In this document: positions 19,319 to 26,392 of the stretch, one piece after another | Layout of the letters: the number at the start of each line of letters is the position of its first letter | Position numbering within the stretch: position 1 is the first letter of the stretch | Assembly: GCA_031287685.1 (NCBI GenBank) | Contig: JAITSQ010000020.1 | Span: forward strand, 18,760-82,759 | DNA length: 64,000 nucleotides | Direction of reading: 5' to 3' | Origin: Clostridiales bacterium | GTDB lineage: Bacteria; Bacillota; Clostridia; Lachnospirales; WQUN01 | Program-made: the position numbers and the translations under genes | The notes under the pieces: model-generated | Databases searched by the model: none | Seen by the model: the letters and a program-made list of their open reading frames with translations, nothing else | Told to the model about the DNA's origin: nothing

Positions 19319-21184
19319 ATGAGTCAGGATAAACCGCACAAAACCCGCCGCCAGCAACCCAAGCAGGGCGGCTTCGGCGGCGGGCCGATTTCCCTTTCGA
19401 CGGAAAAGGCGAAAAACTTCAAGGGCACGATAAAGGCCCTCGCGTCAAACCTCGCGCCGTATAAGGTCAAACTTGCCGCCGCGGCTTTGCTCTCGGTGTT
19501 TTCGGTAATTTTTTCCATAGCCGGGCCGAAGATTCTCTCCCACGGGGTCAACGAGGTCTACAACGGCTATGTCCGCGCGCAGAAGGGCCAGGGCGGCGTA
19601 AATATGGAGATTTTAGCGGGTGTGGCGCTCTGTCTTATCGCGCTTTATTTCGCGAGCCTGCTGTTTTCTTTCACTCAGGCTTGGATAATTACCAAAATTT
19701 CACAGGAACTTTCTTATAATTTCCGGCGGGATATAGCCGCAAAAATCAACCGCCTGCCGCTCCGGTATTTTGACGGGGTCCCCCACGGCGAGGTAATGTC
19801 CCGCGTGACGAACGACGTTGACACCATCAGCCAGACGCTGAACCAGATAACCTCTCAGATAATCACGTCGCTGGCGACGATTCTCGGAATCGTCGTCGTT
19901 ATGCTGACAATCAGCCCGACTATGACCCTCGTGGCCGTGCTCGTCATACCCGCGTCCTTTTTTCTCGTATCGAAAATCGTCAAACTGTCCCAGAAACACT
20001 TCGCCACGCAGCAGAAATACCTGGGGCGCGTCAACGGGCACGTCGAGGAGGTCTTTTCCGGGCATAACATAGTCAAGGCCTTCTGCGCCGAGGAGCGCGA
20101 AATAGAGCTTTTCAATCAGAATAACAAAATGCTTTATTCCTCCGCGTGGAAATCTCAGTTTTTTTCAAGCGTGCTTATGCCGCTTATGTCGTTCGTCAGC
20201 AATATAGGCTATGTCATAATCTGCATACTCGGCGGGTATATGGCGACGCGCGGGCGGATTTCCCTTGGCGACATAACGGCGTTTATCCAGTACGTGCGGC
20301 AGTTCAACCAGCCGATTTCTCAAGTAGCGCAGGTTACAAACATTTTACAGTCAACCGCCGCCGCCGCCGAGCGCGTTTTTGAGTTTCTGTCGGAGGAGGA
20401 GGAAAGCGGCGAGCCGGAAAATCCGGCGCTCCCCTCCGAAGTCGCGGATTTTTCCGTGTCGTTCAAAAACGTGTCTTTTGGCTATGACCCCGAGCGGAAG
20501 GTCATCAAAAATTTTTCGGCGGATATAACGAACGGCTCCCGCGTGGCCATAGTCGGCCCGACCGGCGCGGGAAAAACAACCATCGTCAAGCTCCTTATGC
20601 GCTTTTATGATGTTGACGGCGGTTCCATCTCCGTCGGCGGGCGCGACGTCCGGGATTTTTCCCGAAACGGGCTGCGTTCCTTTTTCGGTATGGTGCTGCA
20701 GGATACTTGGCTTTTCGGCGGCTCCATTATGGAAAATATCCGCTACGGCCGCCTATCCGCCACGGACGACGAGGTCATAGCGGCGGCCAAGGCCGCGCAC
20801 GCGCACCGCTTTATAAAGACCCTGCCCGGCGGTTATAATATGACGCTGAACGAGGAATCCACGAACGTCTCCCAGGGGCAGAAACAGCTTTTGACAATCG
20901 CGCGGTGCTTCCTTTCCGACCCCAGGGTGCTTATTCTGGACGAAGCCACAAGCTCCGTTGACACGCGCACGGAGGTGCTCATCCAAAAGGCGATGGATAA
21001 CCTGCTCCGCGGGCGCACAAGTTTTATAATCGCCCACCGGCTCTCGACAATCCGTGACGCGGACCTGATTTTCGTAATGAAAAACGGGGATATAATCGAG
21101 CAGGGCGGCCATCAGGAACTGATTGAAAGAAAAGGGTTTTATTACGATTTATACAGCAGTCAATTTGAAGGGAAAGACATATAG
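19319..21184 (+). CDS. Heterodimeric ABC exporter subunit with canonical ATPase
   Basis: The 621-residue partner of the upstream ABC protein. A basic, glutamine-rich tail of about 30 residues precedes six membrane helices (about 45-340). The ATPase has Walker A (GPTGAGKTT), Q-loop (VLQDTWLF), signature NVSQGQKQL, Walker B (VLILDEATSSVD) and a complete H-loop (IIAHRLST). The signature has Gln where the partner has Gly (SQGQ against SGGQ), another sign of asymmetry. A strong ribosome site (AGGAGG) precedes it, and an intrinsic terminator follows 12 bases after the stop, so the pair forms a two-gene operon. Confidence 0.9.
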   Translation: MSQDKPHKTRRQQPKQGGFGGGPISLSTEKAKNFKGTIKALASNLAPYKVKLAAAALLSVFSVIFSIAGPKILSHGVNEVYNGYVRAQKGQGGVNMEILAGVALCLIALYFASLLFSFTQAWIITKISQELSYNFRRDIAAKINRLPLRYFDGVPHGEVMSRVTNDVDTISQTLNQITSQIITSLATILGIVVVMLTISPTMTLVAVLVIPASFFLVSKIVKLSQKHFATQQKYLGRVNGHVEEVFSGHNIVKAFCAEEREIELFNQNNKMLYSSAWKSQFFSSVLMPLMSFVSNIGYVIICILGGYMATRGRISLGDITAFIQYVRQFNQPISQVAQVTNILQSTAAAAERVFEFLSEEEESGEPENPALPSEVADFSVSFKNVSFGYDPERKVIKNFSADITNGSRVAIVGPTGAGKTTIVKLLMRFYDVDGGSISVGGRDVRDFSRNGLRSFFGMVLQDTWLFGGSIMENIRYGRLSATDDEVIAAAKAAHAHRFIKTLPGGYNMTLNEESTNVSQGQKQLLTIARCFLSDPRVLILDEATSSVDTRTEVLIQKAMDNLLRGRTSFIIAHRLSTIRDADLIFVMKNGDIIEQGGHQELIERKGFYYDLYSSQFEGKDI

Positions 21185-21196
21185 GCCCAAGAAAGC

Positions 21197-21229
21197 AAGG
21201 CGCGGACAGGTTAACGTCCGCGCCTTTTC
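21197..21229 (+). terminator. Intrinsic terminator after the ABC exporter operon
   Basis: A perfect GC-rich stem (AAGGCGCGGAC / GTCCGCGCCTT) with an 8-base loop, followed by TTTTCT. It lies between the plus-strand ABC genes and the end of minus-strand tsaD and mainly serves the former, since the minus-strand side lacks a T run. Confidence 0.85.
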
Positions 21230-21258
21230 TATATAACAAACGGAACGGCGGGCCGCCC

Positions 21259-22356
21259 CTATTCCCCCGCCCTCGCCAGCCTCAACCCGGGCGCGGCGTT
21301 CAGCGAAAAATCCGAATATTTCCCGGCGCAATAGTCAAAATAGCTGCGCGTGGCGATCATCACGGCGTTGTCCGTGCAATAACGCGTGTCCGGCAGGTAT
21401 AGCGTCAGGCCGTTTTCCTTGCAGGCGCGGCGCATACGCGCCCGCAGGGCCGAGTTTGCCGACACCCCGCCGGACAGCGCGACCTTCTTTATTTTATAAT
21501 GGAGCGCGGCGCGGACGGTTTTTTCGGTCAGCACGTCCACCACCGCCTCCTGAAACGCGGCGGCCGTCTCCGGCACGTCCGGCCGCGCCTCCCTTTCCCG
21601 TTCTTTATTTATATAATTCAGCACGGCGGACTTCAGGCCGCTGAAACTGAAGTCAAAATTATCCTCGCTCATCCGCGGCCTCGGGAAGTTTATCGCTCTA
21701 TTGCCCGAAGCCGTCCGCGCGGCCTCGTCTATCGCGGGGCCTCCGGGATATGAAAGCCCCAGCGCGCGGGCCGCCTTGTCGAACGCCTCTCCAGCCGCGT
21801 CGTCCGTAGTCTGGCCCACCACCTCGTAAGAATCGCCCCCGCGCACTATGACGAGCGCCGTATGCCCGCCCGAAGCCACAAGACAAAGAAACGGCGGCTT
21901 AAACCGGGAATTATCAATGTAATTCGCGCAGATATGCCCCTCGATATGGTTCACGCCGATAAGCGGCACGCCCAGCGCCAGCGCCAGCCCCTTGGCGTAA
22001 GACAAGCCCGTCAGCAGCGCGCCGACCAGGCCCGGCCCGTAGGTCACGGCGACGGCGTTTATATCGGCAAGCGCCTTGCCGGACTCCTCAAGCGCTTTAT
22101 CCACGCAGAAACTTATTTTCTCAAGGTGCGCGCGGGAGGCAATCTCCGGCACGACCCCGCCGTACGCCCTGTGCAGGTCAATCTGCGAGTGAATCACGTT
22201 CGAGAGCACCGTCCGCCCGTTTTCCACCACGGCGGCGGCGGTTTCGTCGCAGGAGGTTTCAATACCCAGGATATAGTTTGACTTTATGGGCAAACCCACC
22301 GGCAGGGCGCGGGTTTTTCCCGTTTTTACAGCTTTTTCCACGAGTATATCTTCCAT
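21259..22356 (-). CDS. tsaD: tRNA N6-adenosine threonylcarbamoyltransferase TsaD
   Basis: A 365-residue ASKHA-fold enzyme that transfers the threonylcarbamoyl group to A37 of ANN-decoding tRNAs together with TsaB and TsaE. Family marks are ILGIETSCDETAAAVV, the metal-binding NHIEGH, and ASGGHTALV. The usual N-terminus corresponds to YILGIETS, so this start adds about 27 residues and overlaps the upstream gene by 31 bases. Later GTG or TTG codons just before that motif are possible starts, but none has a clear ribosome site, so the long form is kept with reservation. It is the last gene of a minus-strand run downstream of the sigma/anti-sigma cluster. Confidence 0.93.
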   Translation of the reverse strand: MEDILVEKAVKTGKTRALPVGLPIKSNYILGIETSCDETAAAVVENGRTVLSNVIHSQIDLHRAYGGVVPEIASRAHLEKISFCVDKALEESGKALADINAVAVTYGPGLVGALLTGLSYAKGLALALGVPLIGVNHIEGHICANYIDNSRFKPPFLCLVASGGHTALVIVRGGDSYEVVGQTTDDAAGEAFDKAARALGLSYPGGPAIDEAARTASGNRAINFPRPRMSEDNFDFSFSGLKSAVLNYINKEREREARPDVPETAAAFQEAVVDVLTEKTVRAALHYKIKKVALSGGVSANSALRARMRRACKENGLTLYLPDTRYCTDNAVMIATRSYFDYCAGKYSDFSLNAAPGLRLARAGE

Positions 22357-22856
22357 TTGCCGTCCTCCCTAATTAAATTGTACTTCATATTGACAGTACC
22401 GGCGGTCGAAGTCTCCTCCGCCGTCACGGAGCATTTGCCGTCCTCCGGCTCCGTTTTTTCAAGAATTACGTAAGAAACGGCGCAATCCTTCGCGCCGCGT
22501 TTCGCCAGAACTTCGTCCGTCACTGATTGTATGCGCTTGTCGAACGGGTTCAGCTCCAGCAGCTCCTTTCCGTAAAGCCGCTGCTGCTTGGCGAACGCCA
22601 AGGCTATCTCCGCGTCCTCTATGCCCCCGTCGTACAGCGCCAATTTTATGCGCTCGTAAAGCTCCACCACGTCCTGCGGGGTTTCGGGATATTCCCGGTC
22701 CAAGTCTATCCCCGCTATCTCCGGCCAGCGCGACTGGACGTCCGGCTCCCTCCGGCGCGTCTGCGCCTCCCGCAAGTAAAAGAACATCACAACCACCACG
22801 ATAAGGAGCGTAAAGCCCAGAAAAGAGGTTTTATTGCCGCTTCCCCACAACCTCAT
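22326..22856 (-). CDS. Membrane-anchored protein of unknown function upstream of tsaD
   Basis: A 176-residue protein with one N-terminal membrane helix (FLGFTLLIVVVVMFFYL, about residues 12-28) and an extracytoplasmic domain. The C-terminal 60 residues (YVILEKTEPEDGKCSV, then YNLIREDGKWKIYSWKKL) look like a small beta-rich, NTF2- or lipoprotein-type domain that ends on a strand. It is not recognised as a named family. The start is fixed by GGGAGG 7 bases upstream. Its 3' end overlaps tsaD by 31 bases, so the two are co-transcribed. A family 1 repeat element lies directly upstream. Confidence 0.7.
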   Translation of the reverse strand: MRLWGSGNKTSFLGFTLLIVVVVMFFYLREAQTRRREPDVQSRWPEIAGIDLDREYPETPQDVVELYERIKLALYDGGIEDAEIALAFAKQQRLYGKELLELNPFDKRIQSVTDEVLAKRGAKDCAVSYVILEKTEPEDGKCSVTAEETSTAGTVNMKYNLIREDGKWKIYSWKKL

Positions 22857-22879
22857 TTAAAAACCTCCCAGGAATAATA

Positions 22880-23013
22880 TATAGCAATTCCGTTTGACAT
22901 AAGCCGCGCTCGGCGTTTTTTGGCGCCTCCCCGCATTGGCTTCGCCAACGCTCGCGGCTTGGCATCACGATTTCCGGCTCGAAAGCGGCAAGTCAAACAT
23001 TGAATTGCCCTAT
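22880..23013. repeat. MITE-like element, family 1 (copy D)
   Basis: A 134-base element with terminal inverted repeats: left end TATAGCAATTCCGTTTGACA, right end the complement of ATAGGGCAATTCAATGTTTGAC. The ends match copy C at 51.7 kb. The interior holds half of a cassette (GCTCGGCGTTTTTTGGCG) and a second hairpin with stem CCGC..TTGGC/GCCAA..GCGG, which also occurs in the family 2 copy at 55.3 kb. No reading frame. It sits between two minus-strand genes. Confidence 0.75.
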
Positions 23014-23021
23014 CGCTTTTA

Positions 23022-23043
23022 CTTTTCATGAACTTATGAAAAG
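23022..23043. repeat. Short hairpin beside repeat copy D
   Basis: Perfect 8-base stem CTTTTCAT / ATGAAAAG with a 6-base loop, lying 8 bases after copy D. The T-rich stem bounded by GCTTTT and AAAGC resembles the hairpin cassettes elsewhere. The stretch to the next gene (23044-23118) shows nothing else. Confidence 0.4.
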
Positions 23044-23118
23044 CAAAGCCGCGGACAGTCCCCACAAGTGGTTTCCCGCGAACAAACCTCGCGCCAGCCC
23101 CTCGTTCCGCCGCCATAT

Positions 23119-23991
23119 CTAATAAAACCGCTTCTTCACGAACGCGTTCACAAGCGCCGCCGCCACCGCGCCAAGGGACGCGGCGGGCAAGAGGGCAATC
23201 ATCACCAGAAGCCCCCCGCGCGGGAGCAGACACAGAGCCTCAACCGCCGCCGCGGAAAGAGCCACGGCCCAGTACGGCGCCGGCGCCGCCTTAGTTAAAA
23301 GCTCCGCCGCGCAGACGCAAATAGCCGCCTCCCCGAACAGCGCCGCTATGTAAAAAACAATAATTATAAGTAAAGCGACCGGCCAGCCCACCGCGCTCAT
23401 AAGCAAAACCCCGGCACAAACCGCCGCCGTAAAAAAGGCTGAAACCCCGAGCTTAAACAGGTTTTCCGGCTCATTCCGCGCGGCCCTGGCGGCCTGCTCC
23501 GTGAATACGGGAAACGCCGCGCAAATCAAAAGCGCTAAAAGTATTTTCGCCGCGGACACAAACAAGGCCAGCGTTTCGGGAAATATATATATATACCTGC
23601 CGCCGGCTCTCAACGGGTCTATCCCGAATGAACCCGCCCGCGCGGCGTCGGACAGGCGGCAGCCCACGGCGGTAAAATCCCCTGTGACCGCCGCCCGCTC
23701 CCCGAAGCTCATACTGCCGAAAATCGCCGTAATATCGCCTTCGTGCCGCCCGTTCAGCGTAACCTCGCCAAAAAGGAAAACCGCGTTCCCGCTCGTCGTC
23801 TCGTAATACTCCGCGCGGGAAAATAAGGAAAACGCCGGAAGCTCCCGCGCGGCGGCGGGGCCGGCGGCTTTTACCCCCGCCGCCAAGGAGGGGGCTTTAT
23901 GTTGTCTAAACCCCTTTAGACGACATAAAACACCGAGCAAGCCCAACGCCGCGCACAAGAAAACGCATATTAATAATGTAATTTTACGCAT
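23119..23991 (-). CDS. Polytopic membrane protein with bactofilin-like segment
   Basis: A 290-residue protein, third gene of the sigma/anti-sigma operon. After an N-terminal signal or membrane helix comes a short region (about 60-115) of turn-rich beta repeats (GNAVFLFGEVTLNGRHEGDI..) that looks like the polymer-forming cytoskeletal (bactofilin) fold found in several extracytoplasmic stress proteins. The second half has four to five membrane helices. Residues 17-36 (around RLKGFRQHKAPS) are encoded by one of the repeat cassettes of this window, read in frame on the opposite strand. Its ATG overlaps the anti-sigma gene by 8 bases and has a GGAAAGGAA ribosome site. A role in sensing or modulating envelope stress is inferred from position only. 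Confidence 0.65.
   Translation of the reverse strand: MRKITLLICVFLCAALGLLGVLCRLKGFRQHKAPSLAAGVKAAGPAAARELPAFSLFSRAEYYETTSGNAVFLFGEVTLNGRHEGDITAIFGSMSFGERAAVTGDFTAVGCRLSDAARAGSFGIDPLRAGGRYIYIFPETLALFVSAAKILLALLICAAFPVFTEQAARAARNEPENLFKLGVSAFFTAAVCAGVLLMSAVGWPVALLIIIVFYIAALFGEAAICVCAAELLTKAAPAPYWAVALSAAAVEALCLLPRGGLLVMIALLPAASLGAVAAALVNAFVKKRFY
23884..23941 (+). repeat. Hairpin cassette inside a coding region
   Basis: Left border CAAGGAGGGGGCTTT, stem ATGTTGTCTAAA paired with TTTAGACGACAT (one G-T type mismatch), right border AAAACACCGAGCAAG. The borders match the free cassettes at 32.6, 55.2 and 63.6 kb. It lies on the strand opposite to the 290-residue membrane protein and keeps that frame open, adding about 19 residues next to the N-terminal hydrophobic segment. 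Confidence 0.8.
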
Positions 23992-24556
23992 TTCCTTTCC
24001 CCGTCTTGATTTTCAAATAAGCCAGCCGCGCCGCCGCAAGCACGGACGCGGCAAGCGCGATAATCCATCGAACGGCGTCGGCGGTTTCAAGGGCCGCCGG
24101 CATAAACGCGCGGAACTCCGCGCCGAGCCGAACCGCCAGCGCGTCGGCGAAAGCCCGCACGTCCGGGAGCGTCCCGGCAAGCCCCGAAAGCGCGGGAACC
24201 TCGGCAAACCCCTCCGCAAGCCCCTCGCGGCAGACAAACATCAGCACGCCAAGCCCAAACACGACGGAAACCGCGCCCGCAACCGCGCCAAACGCCGCGT
24301 CCTCGCTGACCGCGCGGCTTATCTTTCCTTCCGGCAGGGCCTTGACCCGCTCCATAACCGCCGCCTCAAATCCGGCCGGAGCCTCAGGCCGCTCGCCCCC
24401 GGCGAAAATCTCAAGCATTTCCCCGTACGTTTCAAGGGACTCCGCGCAGACGGCGCAAGCCTCCATATGCCTGCGGAGCTTCTCGTCCTCGCCTCGGCTT
24501 ATTTCCCCGTCCAGGCGTTTCATCATTAAATTTTCGTAAAATTCGCAGTCCCGCAT
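23984..24556 (-). CDS. Anti-sigma factor with zinc-finger (zf-HC2) domain
   Basis: A 190-residue protein whose N-terminal 40 residues form a zf-HC2/anti-sigma domain with HMEACAVC, the His-x3-Cys-x2-Cys zinc site of ZAS anti-sigma factors. A hydrophobic segment lies near residues 90-110 and another near 165-185, so it is membrane-bound with the sigma-binding domain inside. It starts 3 bases after the stop of the ECF sigma gene, with GAGAGGGG as ribosome site, the classic sigma/anti-sigma pair. Release probably occurs on an envelope signal by oxidation or proteolysis of this protein. Confidence 0.85.
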   Translation of the reverse strand: MRDCEFYENLMMKRLDGEISRGEDEKLRRHMEACAVCAESLETYGEMLEIFAGGERPEAPAGFEAAVMERVKALPEGKISRAVSEDAAFGAVAGAVSVVFGLGVLMFVCREGLAEGFAEVPALSGLAGTLPDVRAFADALAVRLGAEFRAFMPAALETADAVRWIIALAASVLAAARLAYLKIKTGKGNA

Positions 24557-24559
24557 TAG

Positions 24560-25156
24560 TCACCGCCCCTCTCTTTCCTTTAATATCTGTTCCTTAAGAA
24601 TCTTCCGCCCCCGGAAAATCCGGTTTTTCACCTTTGACAGCGGCTCGTCGGTAATCTGCGCTATTTCCTGATAGCTCAAGCCGTTTTTATGGTAAAGCAA
24701 TATGGGAATCTTATACATATCCGGCAGGGCCGCCAGCAGCTTATTTAAGCCGGTTCTCTCCTCCTTGGCCAGAAGCGCCGCCTCCGGCTGGCTGAAGCCG
24801 GACTCCTCCGCCATCGCCAGGGATTCGTCCAGCGGCAGAAGCGCCGCCTTCTGCCGCCGCTTGAAGTCTATCACGTGGTTTGACGCTATCCTCATTATCC
24901 ACGTGCTGAGTTTGTACTCCGGGTAATATTTCGCCAGATTCCGGTATACCTTTATAAAAACCTCCTGGGAGATGTCGCCGGCTTCCTCCCTGTCTCCCGT
25001 CATTCGCAGGGCAACCCCGTACACTAAATTTTTGTACCGCCGCACAAGCTCCTCAAAATAATCCGGGTCCTCCGTCAGGACAAGCCGTATGACCTCAAAA
25101 TCCGTCTTTTCGGAAAGCGGCGTTTCCTCCGCCCGCGCCGACGCCAAAGCGCCCAT
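24560..25156 (-). CDS. ECF RNA polymerase sigma factor
   Basis: A 198-residue sigma-70 family protein with region 2 (FEELVRRYKNLVYGVALRMTG, DISQEVFIKVYRN, LSTWIMRIASNHVIDFKRR) and region 4 (LPDMYKIPILLYHKNGLSYQEIAQIT, LSKVKNRIFRGRKILK); regions 1 and 3 are absent, as in ECF sigmas such as SigW. The first 18 residues are a non-conserved lead. It is followed at once by its membrane anti-sigma factor and a bactofilin-like membrane protein, so it most likely controls an envelope-stress regulon and its own operon. No bipartite ECF promoter was recognised upstream; that gap is occupied by a degenerate repeat cassette. Confidence 0.93.
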   Translation of the reverse strand: MGALASARAEETPLSEKTDFEVIRLVLTEDPDYFEELVRRYKNLVYGVALRMTGDREEAGDISQEVFIKVYRNLAKYYPEYKLSTWIMRIASNHVIDFKRRQKAALLPLDESLAMAEESGFSQPEAALLAKEERTGLNKLLAALPDMYKIPILLYHKNGLSYQEIAQITDEPLSKVKNRIFRGRKILKEQILKEREGR

Positions 25157-25192
25157 AAAATCACCCTAACCTTAGTCTTAATCTCGTCTTGC

Positions 25193-25241
25193 CTTGCTCA
25201 GCGTTTTTTGCGAAGCCAAGCCGCTAAAAATCCGCTTCCTT
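25193..25241 (-). repeat. Degenerate hairpin cassette in the sigma-factor leader
   Basis: Read on the minus strand: AAGGAAGCGGATTTTT, stem AGCG/CGC(T) extended by TTTTT/AAAAAA, right border AAAAAACGCTGAGCAAG. It matches the cassette borders with several substitutions and is probably an old copy. It lies between RNase Z and the ECF sigma gene, both on the minus strand. Confidence 0.5.
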
Positions 25242-25264
25242 ATTTATATATACGCGCTTTTCTT

Positions 25265-26197
25265 CTAAAAGTCCGCTTCCTCGTCTTCAAATCTTAGAAT
25301 TTTTGTTTTCCGGTCGAAACCGGCGTGGCTGTTTCTGAAAACCTCCCGCGCGAAGCGGATTCCCTCGCCGGGATTGCCCATAGCGGGGGAAAAGTGGGTC
25401 AGCCAAAGCTCCTCCACCCCGCCGTCCCTGGCGATTTTCGCCGCCTCCGCGAACACCATATGCTTGTGGGCGGCGGCCTTTTCCCTCATTTCGTTTTCGG
25501 CGTAAAGACCCTCGCATATAAAAAGGTCGGCCCCGCGCACAAATCCGTCAAGCCCCGCCACGGGGCGCGTGTCCGTGCAGTAGGCTATTTTAAGGCCCTT
25601 GCGCGGTTCCCCCATAACCATATCCGGGGTATAGAGCCGCCCCTCAAGCTCCACCTCCGCCCCGTGCTGGAGCTTGTTCCACGCGCGCACGGGAATCCCA
25701 AGGGCTTTCGCCCGCTCCGCATCGAATTTCCCAAGCCGGGGCAGGCTCACGCCGTACGCGAAGCAGGGCGTCCCGTGCCACACGGGATAAGCGGAAACGT
25801 CAAACTCCCCGCATTTTACGGACAGCGCCTGACCGCGCTCCCGCTTAAGTTCCTGGAAATTTATGTCAAACGGCAAGTCCCGCGCGATGACAAGCAGGCA
25901 CCGCACGACGTTCTCAACCCCCGCCGGGCCGGTTATGGTCACCGGCTCCGTCCGGCCGCTGTTGCCCATCGCCAGCAGAAAACCCGGCAGCCCCGAAATA
26001 TGGTCGGCGTGAAAATGCGTAAAGCAGAGCGCGTCGATATTTTTAAAACCCCAGCCAAGAAGCGTATGCGTCACCTGCGTGCCCTCGCCGCAGTCAATTA
26101 AAAGAAGCCGCCCGTTTTGACGCACGGCAAGCGACGTCAGGTATCTGTGCGGAAGCGGCATCATACCGCCCGTTCCTAAAAGCGCGGCTTCAAGCAT
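25265..26197 (-). CDS. rnz: Ribonuclease Z
   Basis: A 310-residue metallo-beta-lactamase-fold nuclease, the normal length for the short bacterial form. It has LLGTGGMMPLP at the N-terminus, the zinc motif HFHADH (preceded by CFTH), YCTDTRP and the C-terminal LTHFSP. The enzyme cleaves tRNA precursors 3' of the discriminator base. It is divergent from flhA and has its own promoter. A 108-base gap with a degenerate cassette separates it from the downstream sigma gene. Confidence 0.94.
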   Translation of the reverse strand: MLEAALLGTGGMMPLPHRYLTSLAVRQNGRLLLIDCGEGTQVTHTLLGWGFKNIDALCFTHFHADHISGLPGFLLAMGNSGRTEPVTITGPAGVENVVRCLLVIARDLPFDINFQELKRERGQALSVKCGEFDVSAYPVWHGTPCFAYGVSLPRLGKFDAERAKALGIPVRAWNKLQHGAEVELEGRLYTPDMVMGEPRKGLKIAYCTDTRPVAGLDGFVRGADLFICEGLYAENEMREKAAAHKHMVFAEAAKIARDGGVEELWLTHFSPAMGNPGEGIRFAREVFRNSHAGFDRKTKILRFEDEEADF

Positions 26198-26230
26198 AAA
26201 ATCAACCCAAACTAAATATAATGTTCCTTT

Positions 26231-26259
26231 ATTTTACTTCAACGCCGTCCGCGCGTCAA
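26231..26259 (-). promoter_or_regulatory. Promoter of RNase Z
   Basis: On the minus strand TTGACG and TAAAAT are exactly 17 bases apart, 33 bases before the rnz ATG. Confidence 0.65.
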
Positions 26260-26317
26260 CTTGTAAATTTTATTTATAAATTTTTTTTGAAATCCACTAC
26301 CCCTGTTTACAATTTCG

Positions 26318-26326
26318 TGATATAAT
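26318..26326 (+). promoter_or_regulatory. Extended -10 promoter of the flagellar operon
   Basis: TGATATAAT is a perfect extended -10 element, 66 bases before the flhA ATG. A TTTACA lies too close to serve as -35. Confidence 0.5.
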
Positions 26327-26392
26327 AGTAACCGCAATCCTTTTGTATTTTTCGTCAACAACCAAAAACGAAGCACTATCGGGAGAAACGCG

